64,000 nt of DNA from Eukaryota sp. TZLM1-RC (lineage: Eukaryota > Metamonada: BaSk clade). The position numbers and the translations under genes are program-made. Where the stretch lies: positions 124,001 through 188,000 of the forward strand of contig JAUPSS010000008.1 of the NCBI GenBank assembly GCA_040285825.1, read 5' to 3'. The notes beneath the pieces were generated by a model. That model had not been told where the DNA came from and made no database searches. It worked only from the letters and a program-made list of their open reading frames with translations. Below are positions 10,250-20,744 of this stretch, one piece after another (the stretch's first letter is position 1; every line of letters begins with the position of its first letter).

Positions 10250-12004
10250 TTATCCTAAACATTCAGCACAGTCGTTACAGAAAAACAATTCTGGCTCATC
10301 GGTATATATCTTACCAACACAATGAAAATGAAAAGTTGAATCACAAACTCCCTCACACTCAAGTTTAGCCCATTTAGATTCAACTTTCCATTCATTCATG
10401 TGACAAATAGGACAATAGGTTTCATCAACCTCAAATCCATTGTCTGAGTCTTTGTTAGATGTCTCGTTCAATGTTTTAGATTTTTTAGGTGATGAACAAC
10501 AACACTTTTCCATTTTGGTTTTTTCTTCAACAGCGCTATTGTGCTTTACTACAAGCCCTTCTGATAATGTACTCAAAAGTTCAGTAACCAAGCCTTTGGG
10601 TGACTGGAATAACTCTATGCCGTTTTCCACCCACTGGCCCTTAAGTTGTATCATCCTGGACATCAATGGTTTAAGATATATATCATTGATTCTATATAGT
10701 CCTTTTTCTATTTCCAATGAATCTTCACGATCTTGATTGGTAGTTAATTCATGAGTTGCTTCAAAGAAAGTTGAACAATTGACCATTGCTCTTCTTAAAA
10801 GTAAGCGTTTCTCCTTTTTATTTACTTCCACATGCTCAGGCTTTATTTTGAGAAAAGTTGTCAACTTCTTATCCAGTTTGGCCAATTGTCGTTTTTCAGC
10901 TATTACTGCACATTTCTCTTCAAGAATATTGTGAATTTTCTTATCAACTTTTTCGTTTTGGTTGCTGCGTTTGGAAGTCTTTTTTATTTGATTGCGGTTT
11001 GTCTTTACCTTTTCAATAGGCTTTAATTTTTGGTCACCCTTTTCTACAACAGCATTAGATTTTTGCATTAGATCCGTTTTAAAAGATGCGTCTTTTGAAG
11101 AAACTTTGTGTCTAGTAAATCCTTCATTCTTCAGTTTTTCATCGTTCTCTCTGACTATTTCAATTTCTTGAGGGAATTCTCTGTCTTGATCTACACCATC
11201 AATATCAACTAATTCATCAGGATTGAACACATCTGAATCTCCACTATCTGTGTCTGTAGAAGAATCACTCGACAATTCACCAAGTTTTGCCGGCTTCCCA
11301 AAGTGTTCAGGTAAATAGTTCAAATCTTGAATTAATTGCCTAGTTGCAACTCTTGAAGCCAATTGAGCAGTATTTGATCTATTTCTTTCAGACATTCTTA
11401 AAGTGTTTGTTACACAATAGTTTTCGAGGTAGTCACTGGCCTTTGTTACAGTTTTAGTAACAAAACTCTGTAACTGGTCCAGTAATTCGTGTTCCAAGGG
11501 CATCCCATTGACAACATCTTCGTCTATTATAAGAAATTTGACAACATCAGATGTTTTGGAGTCTAAACAAGAAATTGATGGTGCACTTATAATGGATTGT
11601 AAGACAAGATGAGTGGTACGTTCACAATTTTCAGCTTCATCCTCACTTTCTTCCATTCCAGATTCACTGACCGTCTCATATTCATAAATTTCATCATATT
11701 CAATTTCGAATTCCTGGTCTGGGATTGCAGTAATCGATTCAGGAGTAATGGAAGTAGTTTCGCAAGTTGGAGTACCTGGAGCATAGAGTCGCATGGACTG
11801 GGAATTGTTTTGTGATAGTAGATCTTGAACATTGGAATCAGTAGTACAGACTGTGGATTGCTTAATCGGGGGTTCCGAGGATGAAGTGAGCCCACTGGCA
11901 AGACGTGATCGCATGACAATGGAAGAGATGGATTGTGCAGGGAAGATTCCTTCCCTACACAATTTTTTTTCTTTTTTGATTAAATCTTTTCTGCACCGAC
12001 TCAT
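10250..12004 (-). CDS. PHD-finger protein, 584 residues
   Basis: A single uninterrupted frame. The first roughly 400 residues are acidic and Ser/Thr-rich, probably disordered. A basic, Lys-rich stretch follows at about 320-400. The last 60 residues form a C4HC3 PHD finger: CPIC, then CEGVC, then HFHC, then CNDC. PHD fingers usually bind histone H3 tails, so a chromatin role is likely but not shown. The ATG at 12004 lies only 42 bp from the ATG of the divergently transcribed TERT gene, so the two must share a promoter region. The orthologue is not recognised. Confidence 0.85.
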   Translation of the reverse strand: MSRCRKDLIKKEKKLCREGIFPAQSISSIVMRSRLASGLTSSSEPPIKQSTVCTTDSNVQDLLSQNNSQSMRLYAPGTPTCETTSITPESITAIPDQEFEIEYDEIYEYETVSESGMEESEDEAENCERTTHLVLQSIISAPSISCLDSKTSDVVKFLIIDEDVVNGMPLEHELLDQLQSFVTKTVTKASDYLENYCVTNTLRMSERNRSNTAQLASRVATRQLIQDLNYLPEHFGKPAKLGELSSDSSTDTDSGDSDVFNPDELVDIDGVDQDREFPQEIEIVRENDEKLKNEGFTRHKVSSKDASFKTDLMQKSNAVVEKGDQKLKPIEKVKTNRNQIKKTSKRSNQNEKVDKKIHNILEEKCAVIAEKRQLAKLDKKLTTFLKIKPEHVEVNKKEKRLLLRRAMVNCSTFFEATHELTTNQDREDSLEIEKGLYRINDIYLKPLMSRMIQLKGQWVENGIELFQSPKGLVTELLSTLSEGLVVKHNSAVEEKTKMEKCCCSSPKKSKTLNETSNKDSDNGFEVDETYCPICHMNEWKVESKWAKLECEGVCDSTFHFHCVGKIYTDEPELFFCNDCAECLG

Positions 12005-12046
12005 TGTGATCTTGTCAATATCTTCTAGAATTCATGTCTGTAATGA
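12005..12046. promoter_or_regulatory. 42-bp bidirectional start-to-start spacer between PHD gene and TERT
   Basis: The start codons of two divergent genes are separated by 42 bp, so promoter elements must lie here or inside the coding regions. No TATA box is evident. Inferred only from gene arrangement. Confidence 0.5.
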
Positions 12047-14568
12047 ATGTCGTTTGCTGTTTCATTTGATACTGATAATACGGGCCGTTTGCAGTCCTTA
12101 TTGAATATCAATTATCCACTCGTCGTTTCGCTTAATGACTACCTAACACACACCGGTGTCTACCTTGTGAACGACCCAAGTTCTAAACTTTTGTACTTAT
12201 TGAATACTTCCTTTATCTGCTTCACTGATGTATCGCCTTCTTTTCCAATTTGGCAAGAGGAACCAATAATGGATTACATTGTCTTTGTACAATCAGTACT
12301 ACAAGAACTGCCTAATTCCTCTGCTTTAAATGCCCTTCTTGAATCTTCATACTTTGTCGAACTGTTTAACGTTGTCGGAAGCAAGCTCTGTCGTCATATT
12401 CTTACATCTATTCTTTTTGTCCCTGGTTCCATTCTTTCCAATAGAAATTCTTCTTTTCTTGTTGCCCTTAATCAATTTTCAAGAGGTTGTCGTTCAACTT
12501 CTTCAAGTCCGTCTAAATCGAATTCTGAAACTATTTCAATCAACAGAATACCACTTTATACTTTTCATTCTTCTTGGCCACCAAGTATTTTTAAAAAGAA
12601 TAGTTGTCTGTTTGAATTTGTCTTTAAAACCAAACTCCCAAAGAGAATGAATAATTTAATGAAAGGAATGTTTAACATGTTAAAATCTCTCCAGACCAGA
12701 GTTTTGAATGGAGGCCCTTTTCTTCTTCGTATTTTGGACGAAGTCAATAGTCTCAATAGTAACAGTAGTTCTGTCTTGGATTCAAATGTTTCTGCAAGTT
12801 CTTTGTTACAATCCAAAGTATATCAAATTGTTTTAAGATGCTTTAATCGAATTGTCCATTTTTCTTTATTTGGAAAAAATAATAAGGCGGCTATTCAAAA
12901 AAATTATTTAATTTTGTTTTTAGATTGAAATACGAAGAAATTTCAATTGACCACCTGGTTCATGGACTTAAACTTAAAGAAATCCCTTGGTTGCATTTCA
13001 ATCAAGGTTCTGTGAATAGAACTGGATATCATCTACGAAATCAGTATTTTTTAAAGTTTATTGGCTTTTTATTTAACTATATTGTTAATCCTATACTTTC
13101 CTTTGTTTTTTATATAACTGACGTTGCTTCTTTTGGTCGTAAAATATTTTTCTTCAGTCATCACTTTTGGAAATCTGTGTGCAGGAAGTTTTTTCATTCA
13201 AATCTTATCAGGGTCAAAAAATCATTACTTATTGACTGTTGTCATTCAAGAAGTTTAAAATGGTCACGTTTACGATTTTACATCAAATCAAATGGTCAAA
13301 TTAGGCCCATTATTGACCCAATGTCACGTGTTTCGTCCAAATTAAGACATTTTCATTTAGGATCCAGAAATTCTAGGAGAGCCACGTCTACTATTATGAA
13401 AGGCAATGATCAAAAATTTATCAATTTAAATGATTCATTGTCTGTTTTGTTTAGAATACTGTCGTCGATTGCTGGCTTCTATTCCGAAAATCTGCCAAAT
13501 AGTAGCTCAATTTCCTGTTTGTCTAATTTTTTGAATGGAATTGTTGACTTGAAACATTCATATCCAAACGCCAAATGGTTCGCTGTTCAATTGGATATGA
13601 AGGGTGCTTTTGATAACATTAAACATGATATTTTGTTTGAAATTGTCAGCAAGTACCTGTATAAAAGTAGTTATAAACTTCAAGAACTTTTAATTTTGAA
13701 AAAATCTAAAGGAAATTCTGTTTCTTTTCATCGGGATTATTATTTGCTAGACAATTGGCGTAATTCAACTCTTCGAAATTGTGTTGTCTTTCCATCTGAG
13801 AATTATAAATTTTATTCCAGACCAGAATTGCTTACCTTATTTAAAACTTTTTTAAATAATATTTTTGTTGAATTAAATTGTAATTGTTGCTATAAGTTTA
13901 AACAAGGTGTTCCTCAGGGTTTCAAAGTTTCTTCATTACTTTGCTCACTATTTTATTACGAAATGGAACAACGTTTCTTGCATAAATTTCTCAATTCTAC
14001 CAATAATTCTTTCAAATTATTTAGATTTGTGGATGATTGGATATTTTTAACTATTAATGAAACAATTGCCATCCAGTTTGTTCAATCTCTTTGTCATGGT
14101 TTTGGGCGATTTTGTTCAATTATCAATTGGAATAAGACAAAGTTGAATTTCTCGCCTCTTTCCAAAAAAATTTTTGATTCCACTACTGTTAGTTTTTGTG
14201 GATATTTGATCGATTCTGATTTGAATTTGACGGCCTCTTCATTGATCAATTTTGACCAAGGTAATCATCTATCGTTTATCAAAGTTCCTTCAACAAAAAT
14301 TGGACGGTTTTTGTTAAATTATGTTCGTGGTCTGAATCTTTCTTTTATAACAAGTGACAGCAATAGTCTAAATTTGATTAATTTTTTCCATCTAAATTGT
14401 TTAAAACTAAAAGTAACCTGTTTTAAACACTGTATTTCACAGAGATTTTTGAATTCTTTAATTAAAAAACTATACCAACGTGTTTGTCAAGTATGGAATC
14501 CAAACCAATCCACAAAATTTAAGCTTTGTGGTATTGTTCGAATGGTATTACGAAATAAAATAAAATAA
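12047..14568 (+). CDS. TERT: Telomerase reverse transcriptase, two frames joined at an A7 run
   Basis: The catalytic subunit that copies telomeric repeats from telomerase RNA. The first frame (12047-12928, 293 codons) ends in the RNA-binding domain with the CP-type segment RCFNRIVHFSLFGKNNK. The second frame carries KYEEISIDHLVHGLKLKEIPWL and the T motif (FLFNYIVNPILSFVFYITD). Residues counted from the TTG at 12925 give motif 1 (LRFYIKSNGQIRPI, 116-129) and motif A (LDMKGAFDNI, Asp224). They also give B' (FKQGVPQGFKVSSLLCSLFY), C (FRFVDDW, Asp370/371), D (INWNKTKLNF) and E (SFCGYLID). All three catalytic Asp are present. The second frame stays open upstream through 12904, so the frames join with a -1 shift at 12898-12904. 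The total is about 845 residues, short for TERT, suggesting a reduced N-terminal (TEN) region. It is convergent with PSMA6, 54 bp apart. Confidence 0.92.
12898..12904 (+). other. Slippery-type heptamer A AAA AAT at the TERT frame junction
   Basis: In the upstream frame the codons are CAA AAA AAT, so A AAA AAT sits in X XXY YYZ phase. A -1 slip continues as TTA TTT AAT TTT GTT and enters the long downstream frame without a stop. The alternative is one missing A in a seven-A homopolymer. Confidence 0.55.
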
Positions 14569-14621
14569 ATCAATACTGTAATACTAGTTTTTTATTTGCT
14601 CAGTATGTGGTGTATATACAA

Positions 14622-15385
14622 CCTAGTCCCGTTCAGCAATAGCAGTAAGCAAGTTTTCAACCTCTGGATCTGTCAAATAACGAACAGTGCAATCCTCAAC
14701 ATTACAAGAAACAATTTCAACATCCATGGCTCGAACAGATTCTCCAAGCAGTGTAATCATTATTTCAAGGCAGGATATAATTGTCCAGTCACTACTCCGA
14801 TGCCCTTCTTCCAATCTAATTTTCTTTTCCAGAAGGTTCTGGGCTTCAAGATCTTTCGATCCGGCAGCAATTCCGTGAAAACCAGCAACATGACCAGAGG
14901 GATCGACACGATAAATCTTGGCACCATCCACTGGATCACAACCGGCAAACAGGGCAATTAGTCCAAAAGGTCGGATCCAGGCGTATTGAGTATAAACCTG
15001 TGCTCTGCTGCCCATTTCGTTTGCAAGTACATCAACGGGAATAGAATAACCCCACTTGTGTTTGAAGGAAGATGCAGTATCTCGCGCATAGTGAATGAAT
15101 AGTTGAGCATCAGAAGATCTTCCAGTGGTACAGCACACGATAGATGGTGTGATTTGGTGAATTGATGTGACAGTGGAAGGATCGACCAGCTTGTCCTAGG
15201 ATTAAAATGTGACATGTACGTACAGGAATCTTCTTCTGTGAAACAAGACAAAAAGAGGTGGAGTCTCGGATTCCTATGCTGGTGAGACCAGCGTTTTTGA
15301 CTGCATCGAAAGCATACTCAACTTGAAAGAGTCGCCCTTCGGGAGAAAAGACTGTGATATGACGATCGTATCCTGAGGAAGCCAT
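14622..15385 (-). CDS. PSMA6: 20S proteasome subunit alpha-6, two exons
   Basis: A ring subunit of the 20S proteasome. Exon 1 (15385-15224) begins [19 protein letters not shown] and contains the alpha-subunit signature [14 protein letters not shown], then GLTSIGIR and VSQKKIP. Exon 2 (15195-14622) begins [10 protein letters not shown] and continues through TTGRSSDA, the [11 protein letters not shown] stretch, [14 protein letters not shown] and the terminal LLTAIAERD before TAG. The two exons are joined in phase 0 across a 28-nt intron and give 244 residues, the usual length. The C-terminal AERD is typical of alpha-6. Translation begins at the only sensible Met. Confidence 0.96.
15196..15223 (-). 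other. 28-nt spliceosomal intron in PSMA6
   Basis: On the coding strand it reads GTACGT...TTTTAATCCTAG. Its removal restores a continuous, strongly conserved proteasome alpha-6 protein ([15 protein letters not shown]) in phase 0. Without splicing the frame runs into unrelated sequence and stops. Confidence 0.92.
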
Positions 15386-15447
15386 AAGGATGAAATGCTT
15401 GTTGAAGTAATTACTTGTCTAGATCAAATGGATGGATTTTTTTCTGA

Positions 15448-15561
15448 ATGACTGATAACGAATCTATTGACGTTACTGTTGATGTATTAGATTTTGAAGA
15501 ATCCCTTCAAACTTCATCGGCAACACTAACTTCGCCAAAGAAGAAAAACATTTCGTGTTGA
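15448..15561 (+). CDS. Short acidic ORF, possibly a first exon cut off by a LINE
   Basis: A 37-codon frame starting MTDNESIDVTVDVLDFEE and ending at TGA. It is divergent from PSMA6, 62 bp from its ATG, with the Lf6 LINE tail starting about 80 bp downstream. It could be the remnant of a gene whose continuation was displaced, or chance. No family recognised. Confidence 0.2.
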   Translation: MTDNESIDVTVDVLDFEESLQTSSATLTSPKKKNISC

Positions 15562-15639
15562 AGGTATGGTTAAAAAACGATGAAATTAAAGTCCATAAGA
15601 CTCTGAAATCAAAAAAGTCGAATTTTTTTTACCAAAATT

Positions 15640-16305
15640 TTTATTTATTCCAACAAAAACAAACTATACGACAAGGTTAAAATTCTATGTCTTCATAACC
15701 CAAATCAGCCAAGAAGAATTGACTGGAAGTTTTTCTTTCATAAAAGCGTTCAAGAGATAACATAGCTGAAGATAAAAAGGGACCAACACCCTTGAAGATT
15801 GAAAATACGATTCTGTTTTCCCAAAAACTCTTGTCAAAAACTCTTCCAGTACGTTGTTTCACAATTTCAACAAAATCATCCAGAAAAGATAAAGCAAGAG
15901 GTCCAAGCGTTCCATAAAGGGAAACTGCAAAAGGACAGAGGACATAATGAGTATGCGATTCTGCATTCAAGGATAACAATTTTGCTTTACATTTGTCAAT
16001 TTTGGCTTTTTCGGATACAGTCAAGGGGTCTTTACATTTTGATTGAGCCATTGGAATAAAGGAATCATTACAGACATCAGTGGATCTCAAATCTGTAATA
16101 ATGGTAGTACCTTCAAGACCTTCAAGCATTAAATCACCACTATTTCGACCAAACGAATTCAAAGTATCTTCATCAACCAAACGGGAAAGTAATAATTCTA
16201 AATATGAAACAATTCTATGTGATTTTGACATACAATAGAGTTAATCTCTTACTGCATCATGAACTTTTGATCGGAAAGTAATAAAATGTTTACAATTGAA
16301 TAAAT
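15640..16305 (-). mobile_element. 5'-truncated RLE retrotransposon (Lf6)
   Basis: The minus strand encodes HFITFRSKVHDAVRD, an in-frame TAA where other copies have Gln, then a 184-codon frame to 15677. That frame holds SGDLMLEGLEGTTIITDLRSTDVC (the PD-(D/E)XK core region), the KIDKCKAK segment, a C-terminal FWENRIVFSIFKG block and the end GYEDIEF. The 5' side ends near 16305, just before the Lf1 element on the other strand. Confidence 0.8.
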
Positions 16306-16385
16306 TTTTTTTTCTTCCTCTACATATAACCGTTTAACTTAAAACCTGGCTGAACCGCGATCATTGCTTCTAATCTTTCTTGTTG

Positions 16386-18535
16386 ATGCCTGAATCAGTT
16401 TCAGATTCTAATGGAGTCAAAAGAAAGAACGATAGACAACAAGATGCTCAAGACGTCCTTTCCACCTCTCCTCCTCAACCTTTTCTCTCTTCATTTTTGG
16501 ACAAAAAAAATTCTGATCAAGAATTTTTAGACAATCACGATGAAAACAAAGTTTGTTCAAAAACAAAGCCACGCTCCTACAAATGCTCAAAGTGTCGACA
16601 ACAGGGACATAATGCTCGAACATGCCCCAATGTTGGAAAAAATGATGTGGCAAAATCTGAAACAAAATGTAAAAGAAAATTTATTAGAAGGAAAGAGTCT
16701 AAGGTAGAACCCATAAATGATGCTCCACACGTTGTTGCAAAACCAGTGAGCAATCGATTGAAGCACAAAACTTGCAACAATTGTGGTATTTCTTTTAGAA
16801 AAAATGCAAAAGGAAAAACTTCTGATCGCTGCTTGAAATGCCGCATAGTTGATAACTACCATCCTCCTATAAGAATACCTCAAGAAATTCATCCAACCAA
16901 ATGCAATGAATTTGCTTTCGTTTTTCAAAGATTTTTGGATCAATTATGTAAAGGAAAGTATGCTATCAATATTATTTGGGAATTTTTTGGTTCTTTTTGT
17001 CCTCCTTTTGAACAAAATTTCGTTAATATTTCCGAAGATTTAACTAATATAGCACCGAGAAATCAGTCATCCGAGAAATTAAGTGAAATTTTTGAAGACA
17101 AATGCTTTGACAACAAATGGTCCAAGGCTTTGTCAGCTTTAAGTCCCGGAGTTAAAGCACCGAACAATGAAAATACAATAGATAAACTGAAAATACTTCA
17201 TCCTTATGAAGACCCTATAATGGAGCAAAATTTTTACGGCACATACTGGGAAAATTATCCATTGATGCCATCAGAAGTTTTTTCGGTTATCAAAAAGAGA
17301 CCTCGTGGTAAATCTGCCGGACTTTCTGGTATTACTATTGATCATGTAAAAGCCGCGATTATTTCTTCAGAAGTTTGCCTTGGTTTATTGACCAAATTTT
17401 TCAACCAAATATTATCTGGTCAACGCAAATACCCAGAAGAATTAAGAAGTTCTCGTTTGACTGCACTTGTCAAAAATTCACAAATGGATGTTCGTCCTAT
17501 TGCAGTCTCTGAGAGCTTACACAATATTTTTTCTGCATGTTGCTTAAGCAGGTTCAATGAAAAAGCTAAAAAGATTTTATTACCCTTTCAATATGGTATA
17601 AATACTACAGATGGAGTCTCTTCAGCGATTTTTGCTACTGATGTCTTATTTCGTCAAAATGAATCCAATGTTTGCATGTCATTGGATTTTAGTAATGCTT
17701 TCAATTCACTAAGTCGTCGCAGTATCCATGGTGCTCTATTGCAATATATGCCGGAATTAATACCATATTTTCAATCAACATATTGCACATATTCTAATTT
17801 ACATTTTGGTAACAACATTTTGAGTTCATCAAGTGGCGTAAAGCAAGGAGATCCGTTGGGACCTCTTTTGTTTTGTTTGGCCATTCATCCTATTCTACTG
17901 CAAATTCAAGAGATGTTTCCTTCACTAAAAATGATTGCATATATGGATGATGTTGTGCTTATTGGTGATTTAAATATTGTGAAAAAAGCAACTGTATGTT
18001 TTAAAGAATTATTTACCAAAATTGGTCTCCGACTTAATTTACTTAAATGTGTTTTGTTATCGAATTCTCCAGTTTCCACAAGTTTGACTTTGTCTCATGT
18101 AATGTTGCAAACGATACTTTGGTTCACAGAAGAAAACTTAATCCTGTGGCTGCTCTGGATTTTAAAGCAAAAGAAAAACATAGAAAATATGATAAAGAAA
18201 TTGAAGATGCAAATGTCGATAGAAATACACAGCTGGTTTTTATTGCTTTCCCATTTTCGATAAATGGAAGATTATCAGTTGAAGCAGAACTTTTTTGGAT
18301 GACTTCCAAAAAATGGTGAAAGAAAAAACAATGAAAAAATTTGATATTTTTTTATGGCGTTCACGGATTCAATTTGCCATTATTAATAGATTACCGCGGT
18401 TTTTCAATCGAATTAGAGAAGCTTTAGCTAGACAGCAAGCAAATCAAGATTTTGTAGAGGAAATCTTGGTTTAATGATAGTCGTCCCATTAGTTATGATT
18501 TAATTTAATCAAGTGTGCAAATTCAATAAATACGA
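16386..18535 (+). mobile_element. RLE retrotransposon with 5' end, internal deletion (Lf1)
   Basis: The frame is open from ATG 16386 to 18263. After an acidic lead it has a CCHC knuckle (CSKCRQQGHNARTC) and a second Cys cluster (CNNCG...CLKC), nucleic-acid binding modules typical of RLE elements. The RT follows: KRPRGKSAGLSGI, RPIAVSESL, motif A LDFSNAFN, motif B SSGVKQGDPLGPLLFCLAIHP and catalytic AYMDD, then LRLNLLKC. At about 18075 the sequence jumps, out of frame, to the endonuclease C-terminus (DFVSCNVANDTLVHRRK). That C-terminus continues to 18476 with the same 3' UTR as 487-545. The thumb and first half of the endonuclease are therefore deleted. This is the only copy here whose N-terminal domain is readable. 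Confidence 0.85.
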
Positions 18536-18540
18536 TTGAA

Positions 18541-19005
18541 TAAATGATTTGGAGATATTTTTGATCCACATTTACAAATCAAGTTATGAGGCACGTTATC
18601 AGGCCAAATAAAACAACGAAGGCGCATTGTACAAGAAAATTCAATATCATTTAAAAGGAGACCATAAATTTGAGGAATCTGAGTAATTAAACACGAAGAG
18701 GAACTGTTTTGGGCATCTAACAAAAAATTTGCGAAAGCGGGATTATCTTTTTTGGTCGAGCCAAGACGAACAAATCCAAACCTTCAAAAATTATTTTTAA
18801 CTTTTGTTGCAATTTTTTAACACAGTACCTCAAATTAACTAGTGCTCTAGATGGTATTTCCTGCACATTGTCGGGAAAACATTTACTCCAGATTTCGGAG
18901 GACAAACAATCAAGAGCATTTTGCAGGTCTCTAAGAAAATTATTGCTTGTAGAATTCAATAAATTAACATCATTGGGAAAACGGTTGCAAAAAAAGTCGA
19001 ATTAG
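18541..19005 (-). mobile_element. Internal fragment of an RLE retrotransposon (thumb/linker region)
   Basis: Two overlapping minus-strand frames encode NFLRDLQNALDCLSSEIWSKCFPDNVQEIPSRALVNLR and RLRCFIWPDNVPHNLICKCG, matching the region between RT and endonuclease of the 33940-36585 copy. Both ends are truncated, with a frame break near 18720. Confidence 0.75.
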
Positions 19006-19010
19006 TTTGT

Positions 19011-19935
19011 TATGTTATAAATTGTAAGTAAAATGTTTTGTTGACACCTACATAAGAAATACATAATATAATATAACATTTTTTCAATCACTTAATGAAT
19101 AAAACAAACCACTTCGAGCAAATACTGCTACATTGTCAAAAAAATGTTTCTAGAATTGAAAGGTTGATTCTGTCAGTTGTTTTTGAGGTTCATGTTGTAT
19201 GAAACTGTGCGACGAAAAAGTTCGCTAAAAGAGGAACCAAGAAACATTCTGGTAACCATGGCTGGTCGCTGTGTCGCTGGCAAGATGGAGTTGGACATGC
19301 TTAAGTAAAGGTGAATTGAAAAAGCAATGATGTATAGAAACCTTGAGACACCTTCTCACAACTTGTGTAGTACACGAGAGTGGAAATGGAAATGGAACCC
19401 AAAAGGAAAAAAAGTAATCTTGTACCCAATAGTTGGTCTATTAATAGAACTCCCTTGATGAATTTGGTAGACTTAACAGACTTTTTTCCGAGCATGAGAA
19501 TGAGAGAAATGGTGTTTCAAATTCTGTTTTGGCTACGAAACAAGCGTATTCAAAGTTTTGTCACCAATGACAATCTTGTCGTGTTGAAATTGAAATTCTA
19601 TTTGCTTTAAATCTATTTTTACAAATACATTCTAGAAATCAATATCTTCAAATCAAGACAAGACTTAGTCATAATAATGAGTAAGAATGAACAAAGACGT
19701 CTAGCAATTGCAGAATTAGTAGAATCATCAGAAAGTGCAACTAACAAGAGAACAAGAAAACAAATTTCAAAGCTCTTGGAAAAGGATGAATTGGGCAACT
19801 GAAATGTTCAGTAAGTAGTTCCATGGGGTTTGAGATAGTGTAATCAATGCAAAACTTTCTGGAATCGAGATACTAAAAGATCTGATGTTGGCTGAAGACA
19901 TTCTGGATGGGAGAGAGAAATCAGAGGTGTTCAAT
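19011..19935. other. AT-rich stretch with no supported gene
   Basis: It contains two short plus-strand frames (19380-19610 and an ATG-led 41-codon frame at 19679, MSKNEQRRLAIAELVESSES...), neither recognised. The second could be the amino end of a lost gene. Confidence 0.35.
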
Positions 19936-19940
19936 TTGCA

Positions 19941-19989
19941 ATACTTCAACCACATACATATTTAGTGGATATGTATGTAGTTGAAGTAT
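19941..19989. repeat. Long perfect-type hairpin, 21-bp arms
   Basis: Bases 19941-19961 and 19969-19989 are reverse complements with one mismatch, separated by a 7-nt loop (TTAGTGG). It lies about 85 bp beyond the coding end of the nuclease remnant at 20073-20720 and next to the conserved hairpin at 20006-20040. Confidence 0.8.
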
Positions 19990-19994
19990 GGATA

Positions 19995-20072
19995 TTATCC
20001 ACATGTCTAAACTTAACCATCCCGAGATGATCGGCTTAGATCAAAATACGTAGGGTTTGAAGACTCTTACTG
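19995..20072 (-). ncRNA. Conserved hairpin segment 3' of the Fanzor-like ORF (possible guide-RNA relic)
   Basis: About 100 bp matching 40450-40550. The core hairpin is 20006-20040: on the minus strand TCTAAGCC pairs with GGTT/TTTAGA around the shared GATCATCTCGGGAT loop. In the second copy the outer stem is a perfect 7 bp (TCTAAAC/GTTTAGA). It directly follows the stop of the TnpB-like remnant, where OMEGA systems carry their omegaRNA. The RNA role is inference only. Confidence 0.3.
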
Positions 20073-20720
20073 AGGTCTACTAAAAGCTAGGGGTCTTGTG
20101 TTCAAAAAGTACTCGCTTACTGCAATCTTCCACTGGTTTCTCGATGCAGAGATATCTCTTGACCAAACCACCCTACATTCTGGACATGTAAAATAGGCTT
20201 TAGGCTTTTCATTTCTCCATTCTCTACAAAGTAAAGGTCTTCATGGAAAACTTTGCAACACTTCACTTTGTCAATGTGTAGTATTCATCGCCATTCTTCA
20301 CGGTTGGAAATCGAGCATGGAGATACTTAAGAAAACGCTTTCTTGGTGTTTTCACTCTTTGACGGGATGATCCATCACCTCCTTTCTCAAACCAAATAAT
20401 AACTTCACGATTTTCAGGTTTGTTTTTGATTTTCTGGACAAAATGGCTGAATCTCTTTTGGCGATGGATAAAAAAGTCGAAGCGATTACGGCGAATAGTT
20501 TTACTTTTTCCTTTATGTAGATGGTGGTTCAATAAACTATGTCTTTCAGTGCTGTCTCTGTGAGGATTCACATTAAGCCACTGTTCCTTTTCAGTATGTT
20601 GAGTAACATCAACCAACTCTGTTGCCATTGCAATCAGATACTGATAATAGCGCTGAACAGTAGTAGGAGTTTGGAGTCGGTTGGCTCAACGGAGGAGGAG
20701 TTGTTATCGAGCGAGGCCAA
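20073..20720 (-). pseudogene. Fanzor/TnpB-like RuvC nuclease remnant (copy 1)
   Basis: The minus strand encodes VQRYYQYLIAMATELVDVTQ, a basic region (HKGKSKTIRRNRFDFF), then IWFEKGGDGSSRQRVKTPRKRFLKYL and NGDEYYT. A frame break follows near 20263, and then FTCPECRVVWSRDISASRNQ. The DEYxT motif, the C-x2-C of a zinc ribbon and RD-x2-A-x2-N are the late RuvC signature of TnpB and its eukaryotic relatives (Fanzor), which are RNA-guided nucleases carried by transposons. The frame ends with RPLAFSRPQ at a TAA near 20073. The N-terminal half is absent; the Lf2 LINE tail abuts it upstream. Confidence 0.65.
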
Positions 20721-20744
20721 CAACTCTCTCCTCAATTTTCTCTA

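Noticed and set aside
12805-12923. An intron joining the two TERT frames, using the good 3' site TTTTGTTTTTAG
   Set aside because: GT sites nearest upstream give lengths that leave the wrong frame. The one that fits the frame would remove the conserved CP-type segment.
16380-18263. Reading the 16.4-18.5 kb frame as a single intact retrotransposon protein
   Set aside because: The last 60 codons are out of frame with the endonuclease DNA they overlap; the frame is open by chance across an internal deletion.
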